The position numbers and the translations under genes were made by a program. This document shows positions 33,896 to 42,499 of a stretch of 64,000 nucleotides of DNA, one piece after another (within the stretch, counting starts at the first letter, position 1; each line of letters starts with the position of its first letter). The notes under the pieces are model-generated. The model was not told the origin of the DNA. It did no database searches and saw only the letters and a program-made list of their open reading frames with translations. This DNA is from Roseovarius sp. MMSF_3281 (GTDB taxonomy: Bacteria; Pseudomonadota; Alphaproteobacteria; Rhodobacterales; Rhodobacteraceae). The DNA is taken from contig NZ_JASHIM010000023.1 in the NCBI RefSeq assembly GCF_030733685.1, positions 1 through 64,000 on the forward strand. The letters run 5' to 3'.

Positions 33896-34300
33896 CTAAA
33901 GCATTCCGCCTTTAAGCTGAGACATCGGCGAATGGCGGGACGTGTGCAACGATTGAGCGGAGCACTGCGTTTCGCGAAAATCTGTGATCCAGGTTTTTCG
34001 CGAAACGCTTTAGCGAGGAAATCGGTAGCCTTTCAGGCCAGGCATCGTGCAAGGTCTTTTCATCCCGGTTGCCTATGCGAAAGCTGACCGGTAAACAGGT
34101 TGGCAATGCCCGGCGTACTGCTTGTTCCGCGAGAAGCCATTATTACACTCACAAAAATGGTCACGCTCGGTAGATTGTGAGGACAAGGCCTTGAGAGGAA
34201 TCTCTTCGTCAGCCACCTAAGATAGGTCAATATCGCTGCATTAAAGGAAGTTTATGTGCGCGAAAGGCAGAATACCTCTGCAATCGACAAATATTTTTAT
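33896..34300. other. Non-coding interval between IS6 remnant and tRNA-Pro
   Basis: No gene is supported here. It contains a strong inverted repeat at 33967-34008, listed separately. Confidence 0.4.
33967..34008. repeat. 14-bp perfect inverted repeat
   Basis: GCGTTTCGCGAAAA at 33967-33980 is the exact reverse complement of TTTTCGCGAAACGC at 33995-34008, with a 14-nt loop. It could be a hairpin, a protein-binding dyad or part of a dispersed intergenic repeat family. Confidence 0.6.
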
Positions 34301-34377
34301 TGGTCGGAGTGAGAGGATTCGAACCTCCGACCCCTGCCTCCCGAAGACAGTGCTCTACCAGGCTGAGCTACACTCCG
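34301..34377 (-). tRNA. tRNA-Pro(CGG)
   Basis: The 77-nt cloverleaf includes an encoded CCA end. The acceptor stem is CGGAGTG/CACTCCG, the D-arm is GCTC...GAGC and the T-loop is TTCGAAT. The anticodon loop TTCGGGA gives anticodon CGG for proline codon CCG. It lies downstream of an insertion-sequence remnant; no duplicated 3' end indicating integration was found nearby. Confidence 0.95.
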
Positions 34378-34477
34378 ACCGTGAGACAGGCGATTAAACC
34401 CGCGTCTTGGGAAATGCAAGGGCGGAATCGGTTGCCGGGGTTTGGAAATGCGGGCGGCGAGGCCGCCCGCAAAAGCT

Positions 34478-35581
34478 TTAGAGGCTGGCGTCCAGGGCGC
34501 CGATAACCGCATCGCCCATTTCGCTGGTCGAGACGGGTTGCACGCCCTCTTCGCCCAAAAGGTCGGCGGTGCGTTTACCATCGGCCAGCACCTTCTCAAC
34601 CGCCTGTTCAAGGCGCGTGGCCTCATCACCTTTGTCGAAGCTATAGCGCAGGGCCATGGCAAAGCTTAGGATGCAGGCAATGGGGTTGGCCTTCCCTTCC
34701 CCCGCGATATCAGGGGCGGAGCCGTGTACCGGCTCATACAACGCTTTGGGGCGGCCATTCGCCATCGGCGCGCCAAGCGAGGCCGAGGGTAGCATACCCA
34801 GCGACCCGGTCAGCATGGCAGCCGCATCGGACAGAATATCGCCAAACAGGTTGTCGGTCACGATGACATCAAACTGTTTGGGCCAGCGGCAAAGCTGCAT
34901 CGCGCCAGCGTCGGCGTACATATGAGACAGCTCGACCTCGGGGTAATCCTTGGCCACTTCGGTTACGACCTCACGCCAGAGAATGCCGGATTCCATGACG
35001 TTGGCTTTCTCCATTGAGCAGAGTTTTTTATTCCGCCGCATGGCCAGTTCAAAGGCGTTGCGGGCGACGCGGTCAACTTCGGATTCGGTATAGCGTTGGG
35101 TGTTGATGCCCACGCGTTCGTTGCCTTCCTCGAAGATACCGCGGGGTTCGCCGAAGTAGACGCCCGAGGTGAGTTCGCGGACGATCATGATGTCGAGGCC
35201 CGCGACCACGTCCTTTTTCAAAGACGAAAAATCGGCCAGCGCGTCAAAGCATTGCGCCGGGCGCAGGTTGGCGAAAAGGTCCATTTCCTTGCGCAGGCGC
35301 AGCAGGCCGCGTTCGGGTTTCACGCTGAAGTCCAGCGTATCGTATTTCGGGCCACCGACCGCACCCAGAAGGACGGCGTCGACCTCTTGCGCCTTAGCCA
35401 TGGTGTTGTCGTGCAGGGGTGTGCCGTGTTTGTCATAGGCGGCTCCGCCCACCAGATCCTCGCTTACGTCAAAAGGCATATCGCGTTTGGCACCGAACCA
35501 GTCGATGATCTTGGCGACCTCGGCCATGACTTCGGGGCCGATGCCATCACCGGGCAGAATAAGAAGCGAGGGGTTGCTCAT
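34478..35581 (-). CDS. leuB: 3-isopropylmalate dehydrogenase
   Basis: The start is ATG 35581, giving 367 residues; the frame upstream is antisense noise. LeuB catalyses NAD-dependent oxidation and decarboxylation of 3-isopropylmalate in leucine synthesis. Motifs include [20 protein letters not shown] at the N-terminus, [16 protein letters not shown] near residue 150, the metal-binding [20 protein letters not shown] near 245 and [18 protein letters not shown] near 282. It runs in the same direction as leuC and leuD but is separated from them by a membrane-protein gene and a nuclease-like gene. Confidence 0.95.
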   Translation of the reverse strand: MSNPSLLILPGDGIGPEVMAEVAKIIDWFGAKRDMPFDVSEDLVGGAAYDKHGTPLHDNTMAKAQEVDAVLLGAVGGPKYDTLDFSVKPERGLLRLRKEMDLFANLRPAQCFDALADFSSLKKDVVAGLDIMIVRELTSGVYFGEPRGIFEEGNERVGINTQRYTESEVDRVARNAFELAMRRNKKLCSMEKANVMESGILWREVVTEVAKDYPEVELSHMYADAGAMQLCRWPKQFDVIVTDNLFGDILSDAAAMLTGSLGMLPSASLGAPMANGRPKALYEPVHGSAPDIAGEGKANPIACILSFAMALRYSFDKGDEATRLEQAVEKVLADGKRTADLLGEEGVQPVSTSEMGDAVIGALDASL

Positions 35582-35658
35582 GGCGGGTGTCCTTCGGTTG
35601 AAACAGGTTGAATACCGCCTAGCCCGAGAGCCGGGGATGGTCAAGAAAAGCGGGGCGT

Positions 35659-36873
35659 TCAGGGCAGGGTGATATCGGTCCAGACCATGCGATGCGGTCC
35701 GGCCAATTCGGCATCGTGAAAGCCGGCGGCGCCTGCAAGCGGCCAATGAATACCCGCCTCTTCCACCTGTATATCCTCGGATGGCAGAATATACTGCACG
35801 CGCAGGTGGCCGGGGCCATCCTTGGGCCATGCAACCGTATCGAGTGCCGGATCGCCCGAATTGCCCCGGCCCTGCCGGGCGGGGCCGGGGCGTTTGGGAC
35901 GTGGATCTTGCAAACGGTGATCGGACAATAGGCGCGCAATTGCGGATTTGCGACCATCACCATCCACCGGATCAAGATTGGCATCCCCCAAAAGGACAAA
36001 GCGACGGTTCGGGACCGGACCGAATTCACCATCAAGGAACCGCAGCCAAAACAGAATTTCATCATGGTTGCGGCGGCCATTCCTGTCTTCGGGGCCGTCA
36101 AACACGGGCGGGGTGGCATGGAAGGTCATGAGCGTCAGCGATTTGCTGTCAGGCAGTTCCACCGGCAAGACCCAATGCCCGACCGATGAAAGGCGCTGTG
36201 CCTTGAGCGCCTTGGCTGACGGAAAGGGCGCGCCTAGGGCCTTGGGAAGAATGGCCGAGGGCAGATCCACCCACCTCAGATCGCTGTAATCCTGAAACCC
36301 GCGACGATTGAACGGCCAACGTGACAGGATCGCCATGCCTGCCTGTCCGGCAAAACGCCCAAATCCTTGCTTGTCACGCGAGCGACCCAATCGACCATCG
36401 CCATCCATGTCCAAACCGGTGGCCATCCCCGTGTTCGGGCGCACGGCGAAGATATGCGGGTAATGCGGCCCTTCGGCCTTGGCGATGACGTCGCGCAAGG
36501 CCTTTAGCGCGACACGCCCGTGATCATAATCTACGCCTTGCAACACAAGGATATCCGGCGACACTTGAGCCACGACATTGGCAAATGCCATCACTTGTCG
36601 ATCCTCGCGCAAAATATCACGGAGCAATAGCCCGGGGCCGCCCCGTTCCAATGCGGCGTTCATCGTCGCAAGACGAAGCGTTTCAGCGCGAAGTGGCGCA
36701 GCGGCCAATAAAAGAGTGAAAAGCCACGCAATTACGCGCGCTGCATGCTTTCCATTTCGGCCTGTGCATAAGCGCGGCGGCGCTTGTCTTCGATCATCTG
36801 TGCGACCCGCCCCATCGCGATGCCGCGCATCAGCATACTTGCAGGAAGAAAAGCCCATGCCGTGGTTGTCCAT
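35659..36873 (-). CDS. Secreted endonuclease/exonuclease/phosphatase-fold protein
   Basis: The open frame from ATG 36873 encodes 404 residues, but the first 46 overlap the upstream membrane-protein gene in another frame and look spurious. The credible protein begins near 36730 with [20 protein letters not shown], a signal peptide. No ATG or GTG lies at that point; the upstream stop TAA at 36732 overlaps it, so a rare start (ATT or TTG) or coupled reinitiation must be considered. The EEP fold is visible: [24 protein letters not shown] near residue 180, [25 protein letters not shown] near 295 and a DTVAW segment. Hydrolysis of a phosphodiester outside the cytoplasm is likely. Confidence 0.72.
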   Translation of the reverse strand: MDNHGMGFSSCKYADARHRDGAGRTDDRRQAPPRLCTGRNGKHAARVIAWLFTLLLAAAPLRAETLRLATMNAALERGGPGLLLRDILREDRQVMAFANVVAQVSPDILVLQGVDYDHGRVALKALRDVIAKAEGPHYPHIFAVRPNTGMATGLDMDGDGRLGRSRDKQGFGRFAGQAGMAILSRWPFNRRGFQDYSDLRWVDLPSAILPKALGAPFPSAKALKAQRLSSVGHWVLPVELPDSKSLTLMTFHATPPVFDGPEDRNGRRNHDEILFWLRFLDGEFGPVPNRRFVLLGDANLDPVDGDGRKSAIARLLSDHRLQDPRPKRPGPARQGRGNSGDPALDTVAWPKDGPGHLRVQYILPSEDIQVEEAGIHWPLAGAAGFHDAELAGPHRMVWTDITLP

Positions 36874-37670
36874 ACAAGAGTTTGCGGGCTGGACATGAAT
36901 CCCGGATCAACGAAATCCGACGCCGCCTTAATTGCTGCCGGGATCAAGAATGGCAGCAAACATCCTAACACAATGTTAAGACCGGAATCCCGGCGAAGCC
37001 GTTGCAACACATCACCGCCACCCGTGGGGTCAAACAACGGAAGGTTGACCCATACATTGAAGGCACCGTTGCGCACTGGCCAACCAAAGCCGCGCACGAG
37101 AAGCACAAACACGGCCATCATCACGACAGATACGGTGTAAGAGATGCCAGCAGAGATTCGAACCAGATCGACAAGTCCGGGGTCCGCATCTTTGGGCATC
37201 ATCAAAACGACAAGCCGAACAGGCGAGAATGGAAAGTCGATCAGTTCCCCCAAGGACGCGCCCATACGGGTCGTGGCTTGCGTCCATCCTGTCGGGTCTG
37301 TTTGGCCTCGGCAAATCAGGGACAAAAGGACAATCGTGACGAACAGACCGACAAACCGCGTGCGGTTAAACGGAGGGGCGAACCGGAATTCGATGAAACT
37401 GGGATAACGACCGTAGTATTCGATGAAAGTCATGCAGGATGCGAGTATCGCCAAAACAACCACGATCTGAGCCGTATCTGCCGCTGTAGACGGCAAAATA
37501 AGTGACGGTGTTGCCACCATCAATCCGACCAAGACGGCACGCGAAAGCGCGCTTGTCAGCTGCGAAAGCACTGCCCGTTTCCCTTCAAACTGGTCCGCCG
37601 CGATACGATGCCGCGCCGTTGTTCCAACTTGAGTCCGCTTATTGACGCGGTTTGCCTCATTCTTGCCCAA
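36732..37670 (-). CDS. Conserved multi-spanning membrane protein, function unknown
   Basis: The frame runs from TTG 37670 for 312 residues; GTG 37571, preceded by GGGAAACGGGCA, is an alternative start that removes a charged N-terminus. Six or seven hydrophobic helices are apparent, for example AVLVGLMVATPSLILP, TAQIVVVLAILASCMTF and VSVVMMAVFVLLVRGF. The C-terminal 30 residues are charged ([20 protein letters not shown]). No recognisable catalytic motif was found. It overlaps or abuts the nuclease-like gene and lies in the interval between leuD and leuB. Confidence 0.6.
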   Translation of the reverse strand: MGKNEANRVNKRTQVGTTARHRIAADQFEGKRAVLSQLTSALSRAVLVGLMVATPSLILPSTAADTAQIVVVLAILASCMTFIEYYGRYPSFIEFRFAPPFNRTRFVGLFVTIVLLSLICRGQTDPTGWTQATTRMGASLGELIDFPFSPVRLVVLMMPKDADPGLVDLVRISAGISYTVSVVMMAVFVLLVRGFGWPVRNGAFNVWVNLPLFDPTGGGDVLQRLRRDSGLNIVLGCLLPFLIPAAIKAASDFVDPGFMSSPQTLVWTTTAWAFLPASMLMRGIAMGRVAQMIEDKRRRAYAQAEMESMQRA

Positions 37671-37939
37671 TTTTTGCCTACTTTCGCTGTCCGGCTCAAG
37701 TGATTGGTTTACAAGACATTGATTTTTCGGCGATTTGATGGATCAAGTGGTGCGCGAATGCATCAATTTAGGCTCGAAAATTTGGCAGCCTTGTGTGCGG
37801 GCACAAAATCTAGCGGTTCTCCGACTTGCCGCTACTAGAGACTACAGGCTATTCGCTAAGAAACCGTTTACATATTTGAAAAAATCATGGCCGCCGCCGG
37901 TAAACTCGGCGACGGTCACATATTGCAGCGACTTTTCGC

Positions 37940-38545
37940 TTAAACCCAAGGGCGCGCGTTAGTTGCCTGTTGTTCGAAGCTGTCGATGGCCGAAGCCTTC
38001 TCAAGCGTCAAAGCGATATCATCCAGACCTTCCAGCAAGCAGTGCTTTTTGAAGGAGTCGATTTCAAAGGCGATCTCTTCCCCGTCCGAAGTGGTGACAG
38101 TTTGCGCCTCTAGATCAACGATCATCCGCGCATTCGAGCCTTTCTCGGCGTCCTTCATCAGAACATCGACCTGCTCTTGCGGCAAGGCAATGGGCAAAAT
38201 CCCGTTCTTGAAGCAATTGTTGTAGAAGATATCGGCAAAGCTGGGCGCGATGACGCAACGAATACCGAAATCCTTGATCGCCCACGGCGCATGTTCACGG
38301 CTTGACCCACATCCGAAGTTGTCGCCAGCCACAAGTATCTCGGCCTCGCGATATTGCGGCTTGTTCAGCACGAAATCAGGGATTTCATTGCCATCGTCAT
38401 CGAACCGCATTTCGTCGAACAGGTTCTTGCCCAACCCCGAACGTTTGATCGTTTTGAGAAACTGCTTGGGAATGATCATGTCGGTGTCGACATTGATCAG
38501 CGGCATGGGCGCCGCAACGCCGGTCAGTTTTTCGAACTTTTCCAT
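37940..38545 (-). CDS. leuD: 3-isopropylmalate dehydratase small subunit
   Basis: The start is ATG 38545, overlapping the leuC stop by one base, giving 201 residues. The swivelling-domain motifs are present: [20 protein letters not shown] near residue 17 and [20 protein letters not shown] near 73. LeuD pairs with LeuC to isomerise 2-isopropylmalate to 3-isopropylmalate. Length and motifs are normal for the bacterial two-subunit enzyme. Confidence 0.95.
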   Translation of the reverse strand: MEKFEKLTGVAAPMPLINVDTDMIIPKQFLKTIKRSGLGKNLFDEMRFDDDGNEIPDFVLNKPQYREAEILVAGDNFGCGSSREHAPWAIKDFGIRCVIAPSFADIFYNNCFKNGILPIALPQEQVDVLMKDAEKGSNARMIVDLEAQTVTTSDGEEIAFEIDSFKKHCLLEGLDDIALTLEKASAIDSFEQQATNARPWV

Positions 38546-39948
38546 TACATCATCTCCCGAACATCGGTCAGCTTCCCGGTTACCGCGGCGGCGGCGGCCA
38601 TGGCGGGGCTCATCAAATGGGTACGCCCGCCGCGGCCCTGACGGCCTTCGAAATTGCGGTTCGACGTGGCCGCACAACGCTCACCCGGGCTGAGTTGGTC
38701 GGGGTTCATGGCAAGGCACATGGAGCAGCCTGCAAGCCGCCATTCGAAACCCGCGTCCTTGAAGATATCGGCAAGGCCCTCTTCCTCGGCCTGTGCCCGC
38801 ACAAGGCCCGAGCCGGGAACGATCATGGCGCGCAGGCCTTCCTTGACCTTCTTGCCTTTCAGGATCTCGGCCGCAGCACGCAAATCTTCGATCCGGCCGT
38901 TGGTGCAAGACCCGATAAAGACAGTGTCGATTTCGATATCGCTCAGTTTCTGACCGGCCTCGAGGCCCATATACTCCAACGCACGCTTGGCCGCATCCAC
39001 TTTGCCGCCTTCAAAATCGCCGGGGTTGGGGACGGTATCGGTGATCGGCAAAACATCCTCGGGCGAGGTGCCCCAGGTGACCACGGGGGCGATATCTTCA
39101 CCCTTGATGGTGATCACCTTGTCCCAATGCGCATCGTCATCGGAATAAAGCGTCTTCCACCAGGCCATCGCGGCCTCCCATTGCGCGCCTTTCGGCGCGT
39201 GAGCGCGACCTTTGACATATTCGAAGGTGGTTTCATCCGGTGCGATCAAACCGGCACGTGCGCCGCCTTCAATCGCCATGTTGCAGACGGTCATCCGCCC
39301 TTCCATGGAAAGCGAACGGATCGCCTCGCCACAATATTCGATCACGTAGCCAGTACCGCCTGCGGTCCCGGTTTCCCCGATCACCGACAGGGTAATGTCC
39401 TTGGCGGTCACGCCGGGGCGCAGCTGACCGGTAATCTCGACCTTCATGTTTTTCGACTTGGACTGAATCAGCGTCTGGGTGGCCAGTACGTGTTCCACTT
39501 CAGAGGTGCCAATCCCATGCGCCAGCGCCCCAAAGGCCCCGTGCGTGGCGGTGTGGCTGTCGCCGCAAACCACGGTCATCCCCGGCAGGGTCCAGCCCTG
39601 CTCTGGGCCGACGATATGGACGATGCCTTGGCGAACGTCGTTCACCGGGTAATAGTTGATCCCAAAGTCCTTGGCGTTCTTATCAAGCGCCTCGACCTGG
39701 ATCCGGCTTTCCTCGTTGTCGATGCCGTTCACACGATCCGGCGTGGTGGGCACGTTGTGATCGGGAACCGCAATTGTGTTCTTGGGCTTGCGCACCTGAC
39801 GGCCCGCCATACGCAGACCCTCAAAGGCCTGCGGGCTGGTCACCTCATGCACAAGGTGGCGATCAATATAGAGAAGGGAAGTGCCATCTTCGGCCTCGTG
39901 CACAAGATGCGCATCCCAGATTTTATCATAGAGTGTCTTGGGGGACAT
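38545..39948 (-). CDS. leuC: 3-isopropylmalate dehydratase large subunit
   Basis: The 467-residue aconitase-type subunit starts at ATG 39948. The three [4Fe-4S] cysteine positions are in [13 protein letters not shown] near residue 347 and [19 protein letters not shown] near 406. The active-site segment [20 protein letters not shown] appears near 129. It forms the large subunit with LeuD. No leuA is present in the window. Confidence 0.95.
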   Translation of the reverse strand: MSPKTLYDKIWDAHLVHEAEDGTSLLYIDRHLVHEVTSPQAFEGLRMAGRQVRKPKNTIAVPDHNVPTTPDRVNGIDNEESRIQVEALDKNAKDFGINYYPVNDVRQGIVHIVGPEQGWTLPGMTVVCGDSHTATHGAFGALAHGIGTSEVEHVLATQTLIQSKSKNMKVEITGQLRPGVTAKDITLSVIGETGTAGGTGYVIEYCGEAIRSLSMEGRMTVCNMAIEGGARAGLIAPDETTFEYVKGRAHAPKGAQWEAAMAWWKTLYSDDDAHWDKVITIKGEDIAPVVTWGTSPEDVLPITDTVPNPGDFEGGKVDAAKRALEYMGLEAGQKLSDIEIDTVFIGSCTNGRIEDLRAAAEILKGKKVKEGLRAMIVPGSGLVRAQAEEEGLADIFKDAGFEWRLAGCSMCLAMNPDQLSPGERCAATSNRNFEGRQGRGGRTHLMSPAMAAAAAVTGKLTDVREMM

Positions 39949-40269
39949 TGGTCCTCTCCCGTTTTGGCGATCAAGAATAGGCTGAACAGGGGCGCGCGCC
40001 CCCTATAGGCGCGCAAGCACCGTCATGGTTGCGCCAAAAAACCGCCAAGGCAGGCGCGCGCGATCATCCATGTCGAAAATCCGTGTCATACCCTGTCAGA
40101 TACAGTCGAAGCTCGAGTCTATCAAGGGAATTGCGCGCCCAAACCCGATAGTCCCGTTCTTCTGGCCAGAAATATCCTGAGGGTGAATTGGCCAAAGGCC
40201 AAGAGGGGGCAACGCCCCCTGGCACAAATGAACCTGTGCGCCGAAGGCGCTCATTTCGATCAAGCCCGG
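39949..40269. other. Intergenic region upstream of leuC
   Basis: No gene is supported. The stretch 40157-40220 combines CAGAAATATCCTGAGGGTGA with an AGGGGGC/GCCCCCT hairpin (40204-40220) just after the petR stop. This looks like a terminator or intergenic repeat rather than coding sequence. Confidence 0.45.
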
Positions 40270-40971
40270 TCAATCGGGGGCCAGCATATATCCTTCGCCC
40301 CGCACCGTTTGCAGGTAACGCGGTTGTTTGGGGTCGGCTTCGATCTTTCGGCGCAACCGGGTGATTTGCACATCGACCGCACGCTCCTGTGCCTGCCCCC
40401 TGTCGCGGCCAAGGTCCTCGACCAGTTTCGCACGGCTGACCGGTTCGCGCAGGTTTTCCGAGAATATCCGCATGAGCTGCACTTCGGTTGCCGTCAGGCG
40501 GATCAACTCTTCACCGCGCATCAGTTCCGCGCGTTCGATATCGAAACGCACGCCCCCCATCTGCAAAACCTTGGGGGCGGCGGCTTGGGTGTCGGGTTCG
40601 GGCATTCGGCGCAGGATCGCATTGATGCGAAGCAACAACTCCTTGGGCTCGAAAGGCTTGGCAAGGTAGTCATCCGCGCCCGCCTCAAGCCCATTGATGC
40701 GATCTTCGGTTTCGCCCTTCGCCGTCAGCAAAAGGATCGGGGTTGCGATAGTTTCGCGCAGGGATTTTGTCAGTGCCACGCCGTCTTCACCGGGCATCAT
40801 GACATCCATCACCAGCATATCGAACTCCAACCCGGACAGGATACGCCTTGCATGCTCGGCATCACGCGCGACCGAAACGAGAAATCCATGCCTTGCAAGG
40901 AATTTCCTCAAAAGGCTGCGAATACGCTCGTCGTCATCCACAATCAGGAGGTGAGGTTCCGGTGCGGTCAT
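40270..40971 (-). CDS. petR: OmpR-type response regulator, PetR-like
   Basis: The 233-residue regulator starts at ATG 40971. The receiver domain has LLIVDDDERIR near residue 8, the phosphorylation Asp in MDVMMPGEDG near 55 and the conserved Lys in LAKPF near 105. Residues 140-230 form a winged-helix DNA-binding domain ending in YLQTVRGEGYMLAPD. It overlaps an upstream MarR-type gene by 4 nt. That pairing is the petP-petR layout of Rhodobacter capsulatus, where PetR is needed for respiratory and photosynthetic growth. No histidine kinase gene is nearby. Confidence 0.8.
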   Translation of the reverse strand: MTAPEPHLLIVDDDERIRSLLRKFLARHGFLVSVARDAEHARRILSGLEFDMLVMDVMMPGEDGVALTKSLRETIATPILLLTAKGETEDRINGLEAGADDYLAKPFEPKELLLRINAILRRMPEPDTQAAAPKVLQMGGVRFDIERAELMRGEELIRLTATEVQLMRIFSENLREPVSRAKLVEDLGRDRGQAQERAVDVQITRLRRKIEADPKQPRYLQTVRGEGYMLAPD

Positions 40972-41465
40972 GTGTCCTTCTCCCGGATGGCATGGTATTT
41001 CCGGCGCATTTCGGGATCCATCATCGCCTTGAGCACCTGCCGAAAACCGGCCACGGCTTCGGGGCCTGCTTCGCGATAAGCCGCGCGCATGCGATTGCGT
41101 TGCGCATCTGACAACTTGCGCTCAAGGCTTTTGCCCGCATCTGTCAGGTGCAGGTTGCGCTCCCGTTTGTCAGAGGTTCCCACCCTGCTTTCGACCAGGC
41201 CGTCTTCGATGAGGGTGCGCAGAACACGGTTCAAGGATTGCTTGGTGACGCCAAGAATGCCCAACAGGTTATTCACCGTCGTGCCGGGACAACGCGAGAT
41301 GAAGTGAAGCGCCCTGTGATGCGCCCGGCCATAAGCCATTGTAGCCAAGATTCGATCCGGATCCGCGGTAAACCCCTGGTAGGCAAAAAACATTGCCTCG
41401 ATTCCCTGGCGTAGCTGTTCATCTGTCAAAAACAGGAGGGTCTCACCACCTTGGCGTTCCGGCAT
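40968..41465 (-). CDS. petP: MarR-family regulator, PetP-like
   Basis: The 165-residue protein starts at ATG 41465. A winged helix-turn-helix spans about residues 55-120, with GTTVNNLLGILGVTKQSLNR as the HTH and RVGTSDKRERNLHLTDAGKS as the wing. It is co-translated with petR through an ATGA overlap. A 19-bp ATGTCA/TGACAT dyad lies 42 bp upstream of its start and is a plausible autoregulatory operator. The gene is divergent from ilvE. Confidence 0.78.
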   Translation of the reverse strand: MPERQGGETLLFLTDEQLRQGIEAMFFAYQGFTADPDRILATMAYGRAHHRALHFISRCPGTTVNNLLGILGVTKQSLNRVLRTLIEDGLVESRVGTSDKRERNLHLTDAGKSLERKLSDAQRNRMRAAYREAGPEAVAGFRQVLKAMMDPEMRRKYHAIREKDT

Positions 41466-41506
41466 GTCGTATCCTCCGGGCCGAGTTCAAATCTGATCGT
41501 CATATT

Positions 41507-41525
41507 ATGTCAGCTTTATTGACAT
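41507..41525. promoter_or_regulatory. MarR-type operator candidate
   Basis: ATGTCAGCTTTATTGACAT has 6-bp inverted arms (ATGTCA/TGACAT) separated by 7 bp and lies 42 bp upstream of the petP start. Its size fits a MarR dimer. Assignment to PetP is inferred. Confidence 0.5.
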
Positions 41526-41554
41526 TCCAAGAGCGAACTGGTAGCGAATCGCAG

Positions 41555-41598
41555 TTTTGGCGCAACTTTATGTCCGGTTCGGACATTTTTGGCGCAAC
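41555..41598. promoter_or_regulatory. Direct repeats flanking a palindrome upstream of ilvE
   Basis: TTTTGGCGCAAC occurs at 41555-41566 and again at 41587-41598, exactly 32 bp apart. Between them ATGTCCG (41570-41576) pairs with CGGACAT (41580-41586). The block ends 34 bp upstream of the ilvE start and looks like a multi-site operator. Confidence 0.5.
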
Positions 41599-41632
41599 AA
41601 ATGCAAAGATATGCTTTGAGCGGAGAAATACG

Positions 41633-42499
41633 ATGACTGGCTATGATGATCGTGACGGCAAGATCTGGATGGATGGGCAACTGATCGACTGGCGTGGGGC
41701 GAATGTTCACATCCTGACGCATGCGCTGCATTATGCCAGCTCCGTATTCGAGGGCGAACGCTGCTATGACGGCAAGATTTTCCTGTCGCGCAAGCACTCG
41801 GAGCGGCTTTTGAGGTCTGGCGATCTGCTGGACATGCCCATCCCTTACACGGTGGATGAAATCGAGTCCGCCAAGCGCGCCGTTCTGGAGGCCAATGGCC
41901 TTGAGAATGCCTATGTTCGCGCTGTCGCCTTCCGCGGGGCGGGTGAGGATATGGGCGTTGCCTCGGCCCGCAATCCGGTACGCATGGCCGTGGCCGCATG
42001 GGAATGGGGCAATTACTATGGCGATGCCAAGATGAAGGGCGCCAAACTGGATATCGCCAAGTGGAAGCGGCCCAGCCCGGAAACCATCCCCACCGCCGCC
42101 AAGGCCGCCGGTCTTTACATGATCTGCACGATGTCCAAACACGCCGCCGAAGCCAAGGGATGTTCGGACGCCCTGTTCATGGATTATCGCGGCTACGTGG
42201 CCGAGGCGACGGGGGCGAATGTGTTTTTCGTCAAGGACGGCGAGGTTCACACACCTGACCCGGATTCGATCCTCGATGGCCTGACGCGGCAAACCGTCAT
42301 CAAGATGCTGGAAGAACGCGGAATCAAGGTTCATGTGCGCCACATCATGCCCGAGGAACTGGAAGGGTTCGAACAATGCTGGTTGACCGGGTCAGCCGCC
42401 GAGGTGACCCCGGTGGGCCAGATCGGCGACTACACCTTCGAGGTGGGCGCATTGACCCGCGAAATCGCCGAAGGCTACGAGAAACTGGTTCGTAGCTAA
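41633..42499 (+). CDS. ilvE: Branched-chain amino acid aminotransferase
   Basis: The start is ATG 41633 after GAGCGGAGAAATACG, giving 288 residues; longer readings cross the operator region. This is a class IV PLP aminotransferase. The N-terminal signature is LTHALHYASSVFEGERCYDG near residue 25, the PLP lysine is in IPTAAKAAGLY near 151, and the phosphate region is EATGANVFFVKDGEVHTPDP near 192. It transfers amino groups to and from leucine, isoleucine and valine, matching the nearby leu genes. The next gene starts directly after its stop. Confidence 0.92.
   Translation: MTGYDDRDGKIWMDGQLIDWRGANVHILTHALHYASSVFEGERCYDGKIFLSRKHSERLLRSGDLLDMPIPYTVDEIESAKRAVLEANGLENAYVRAVAFRGAGEDMGVASARNPVRMAVAAWEWGNYYGDAKMKGAKLDIAKWKRPSPETIPTAAKAAGLYMICTMSKHAAEAKGCSDALFMDYRGYVAEATGANVFFVKDGEVHTPDPDSILDGLTRQTVIKMLEERGIKVHVRHIMPEELEGFEQCWLTGSAAEVTPVGQIGDYTFEVGALTREIAEGYEKLVRS

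Noticed and set aside
34301..34377. tRNA-Pro as attachment site of an integrated element
   Set aside because: No integrase gene and no duplicated tRNA 3' end was seen nearby, so the adjacent insertion-sequence remnant is not evidence of an island.
40064..40273. 69-codon leftward frame between petR and leuC
   Set aside because: It spans a hairpin and repeat-like intergenic sequence and lacks a convincing start.
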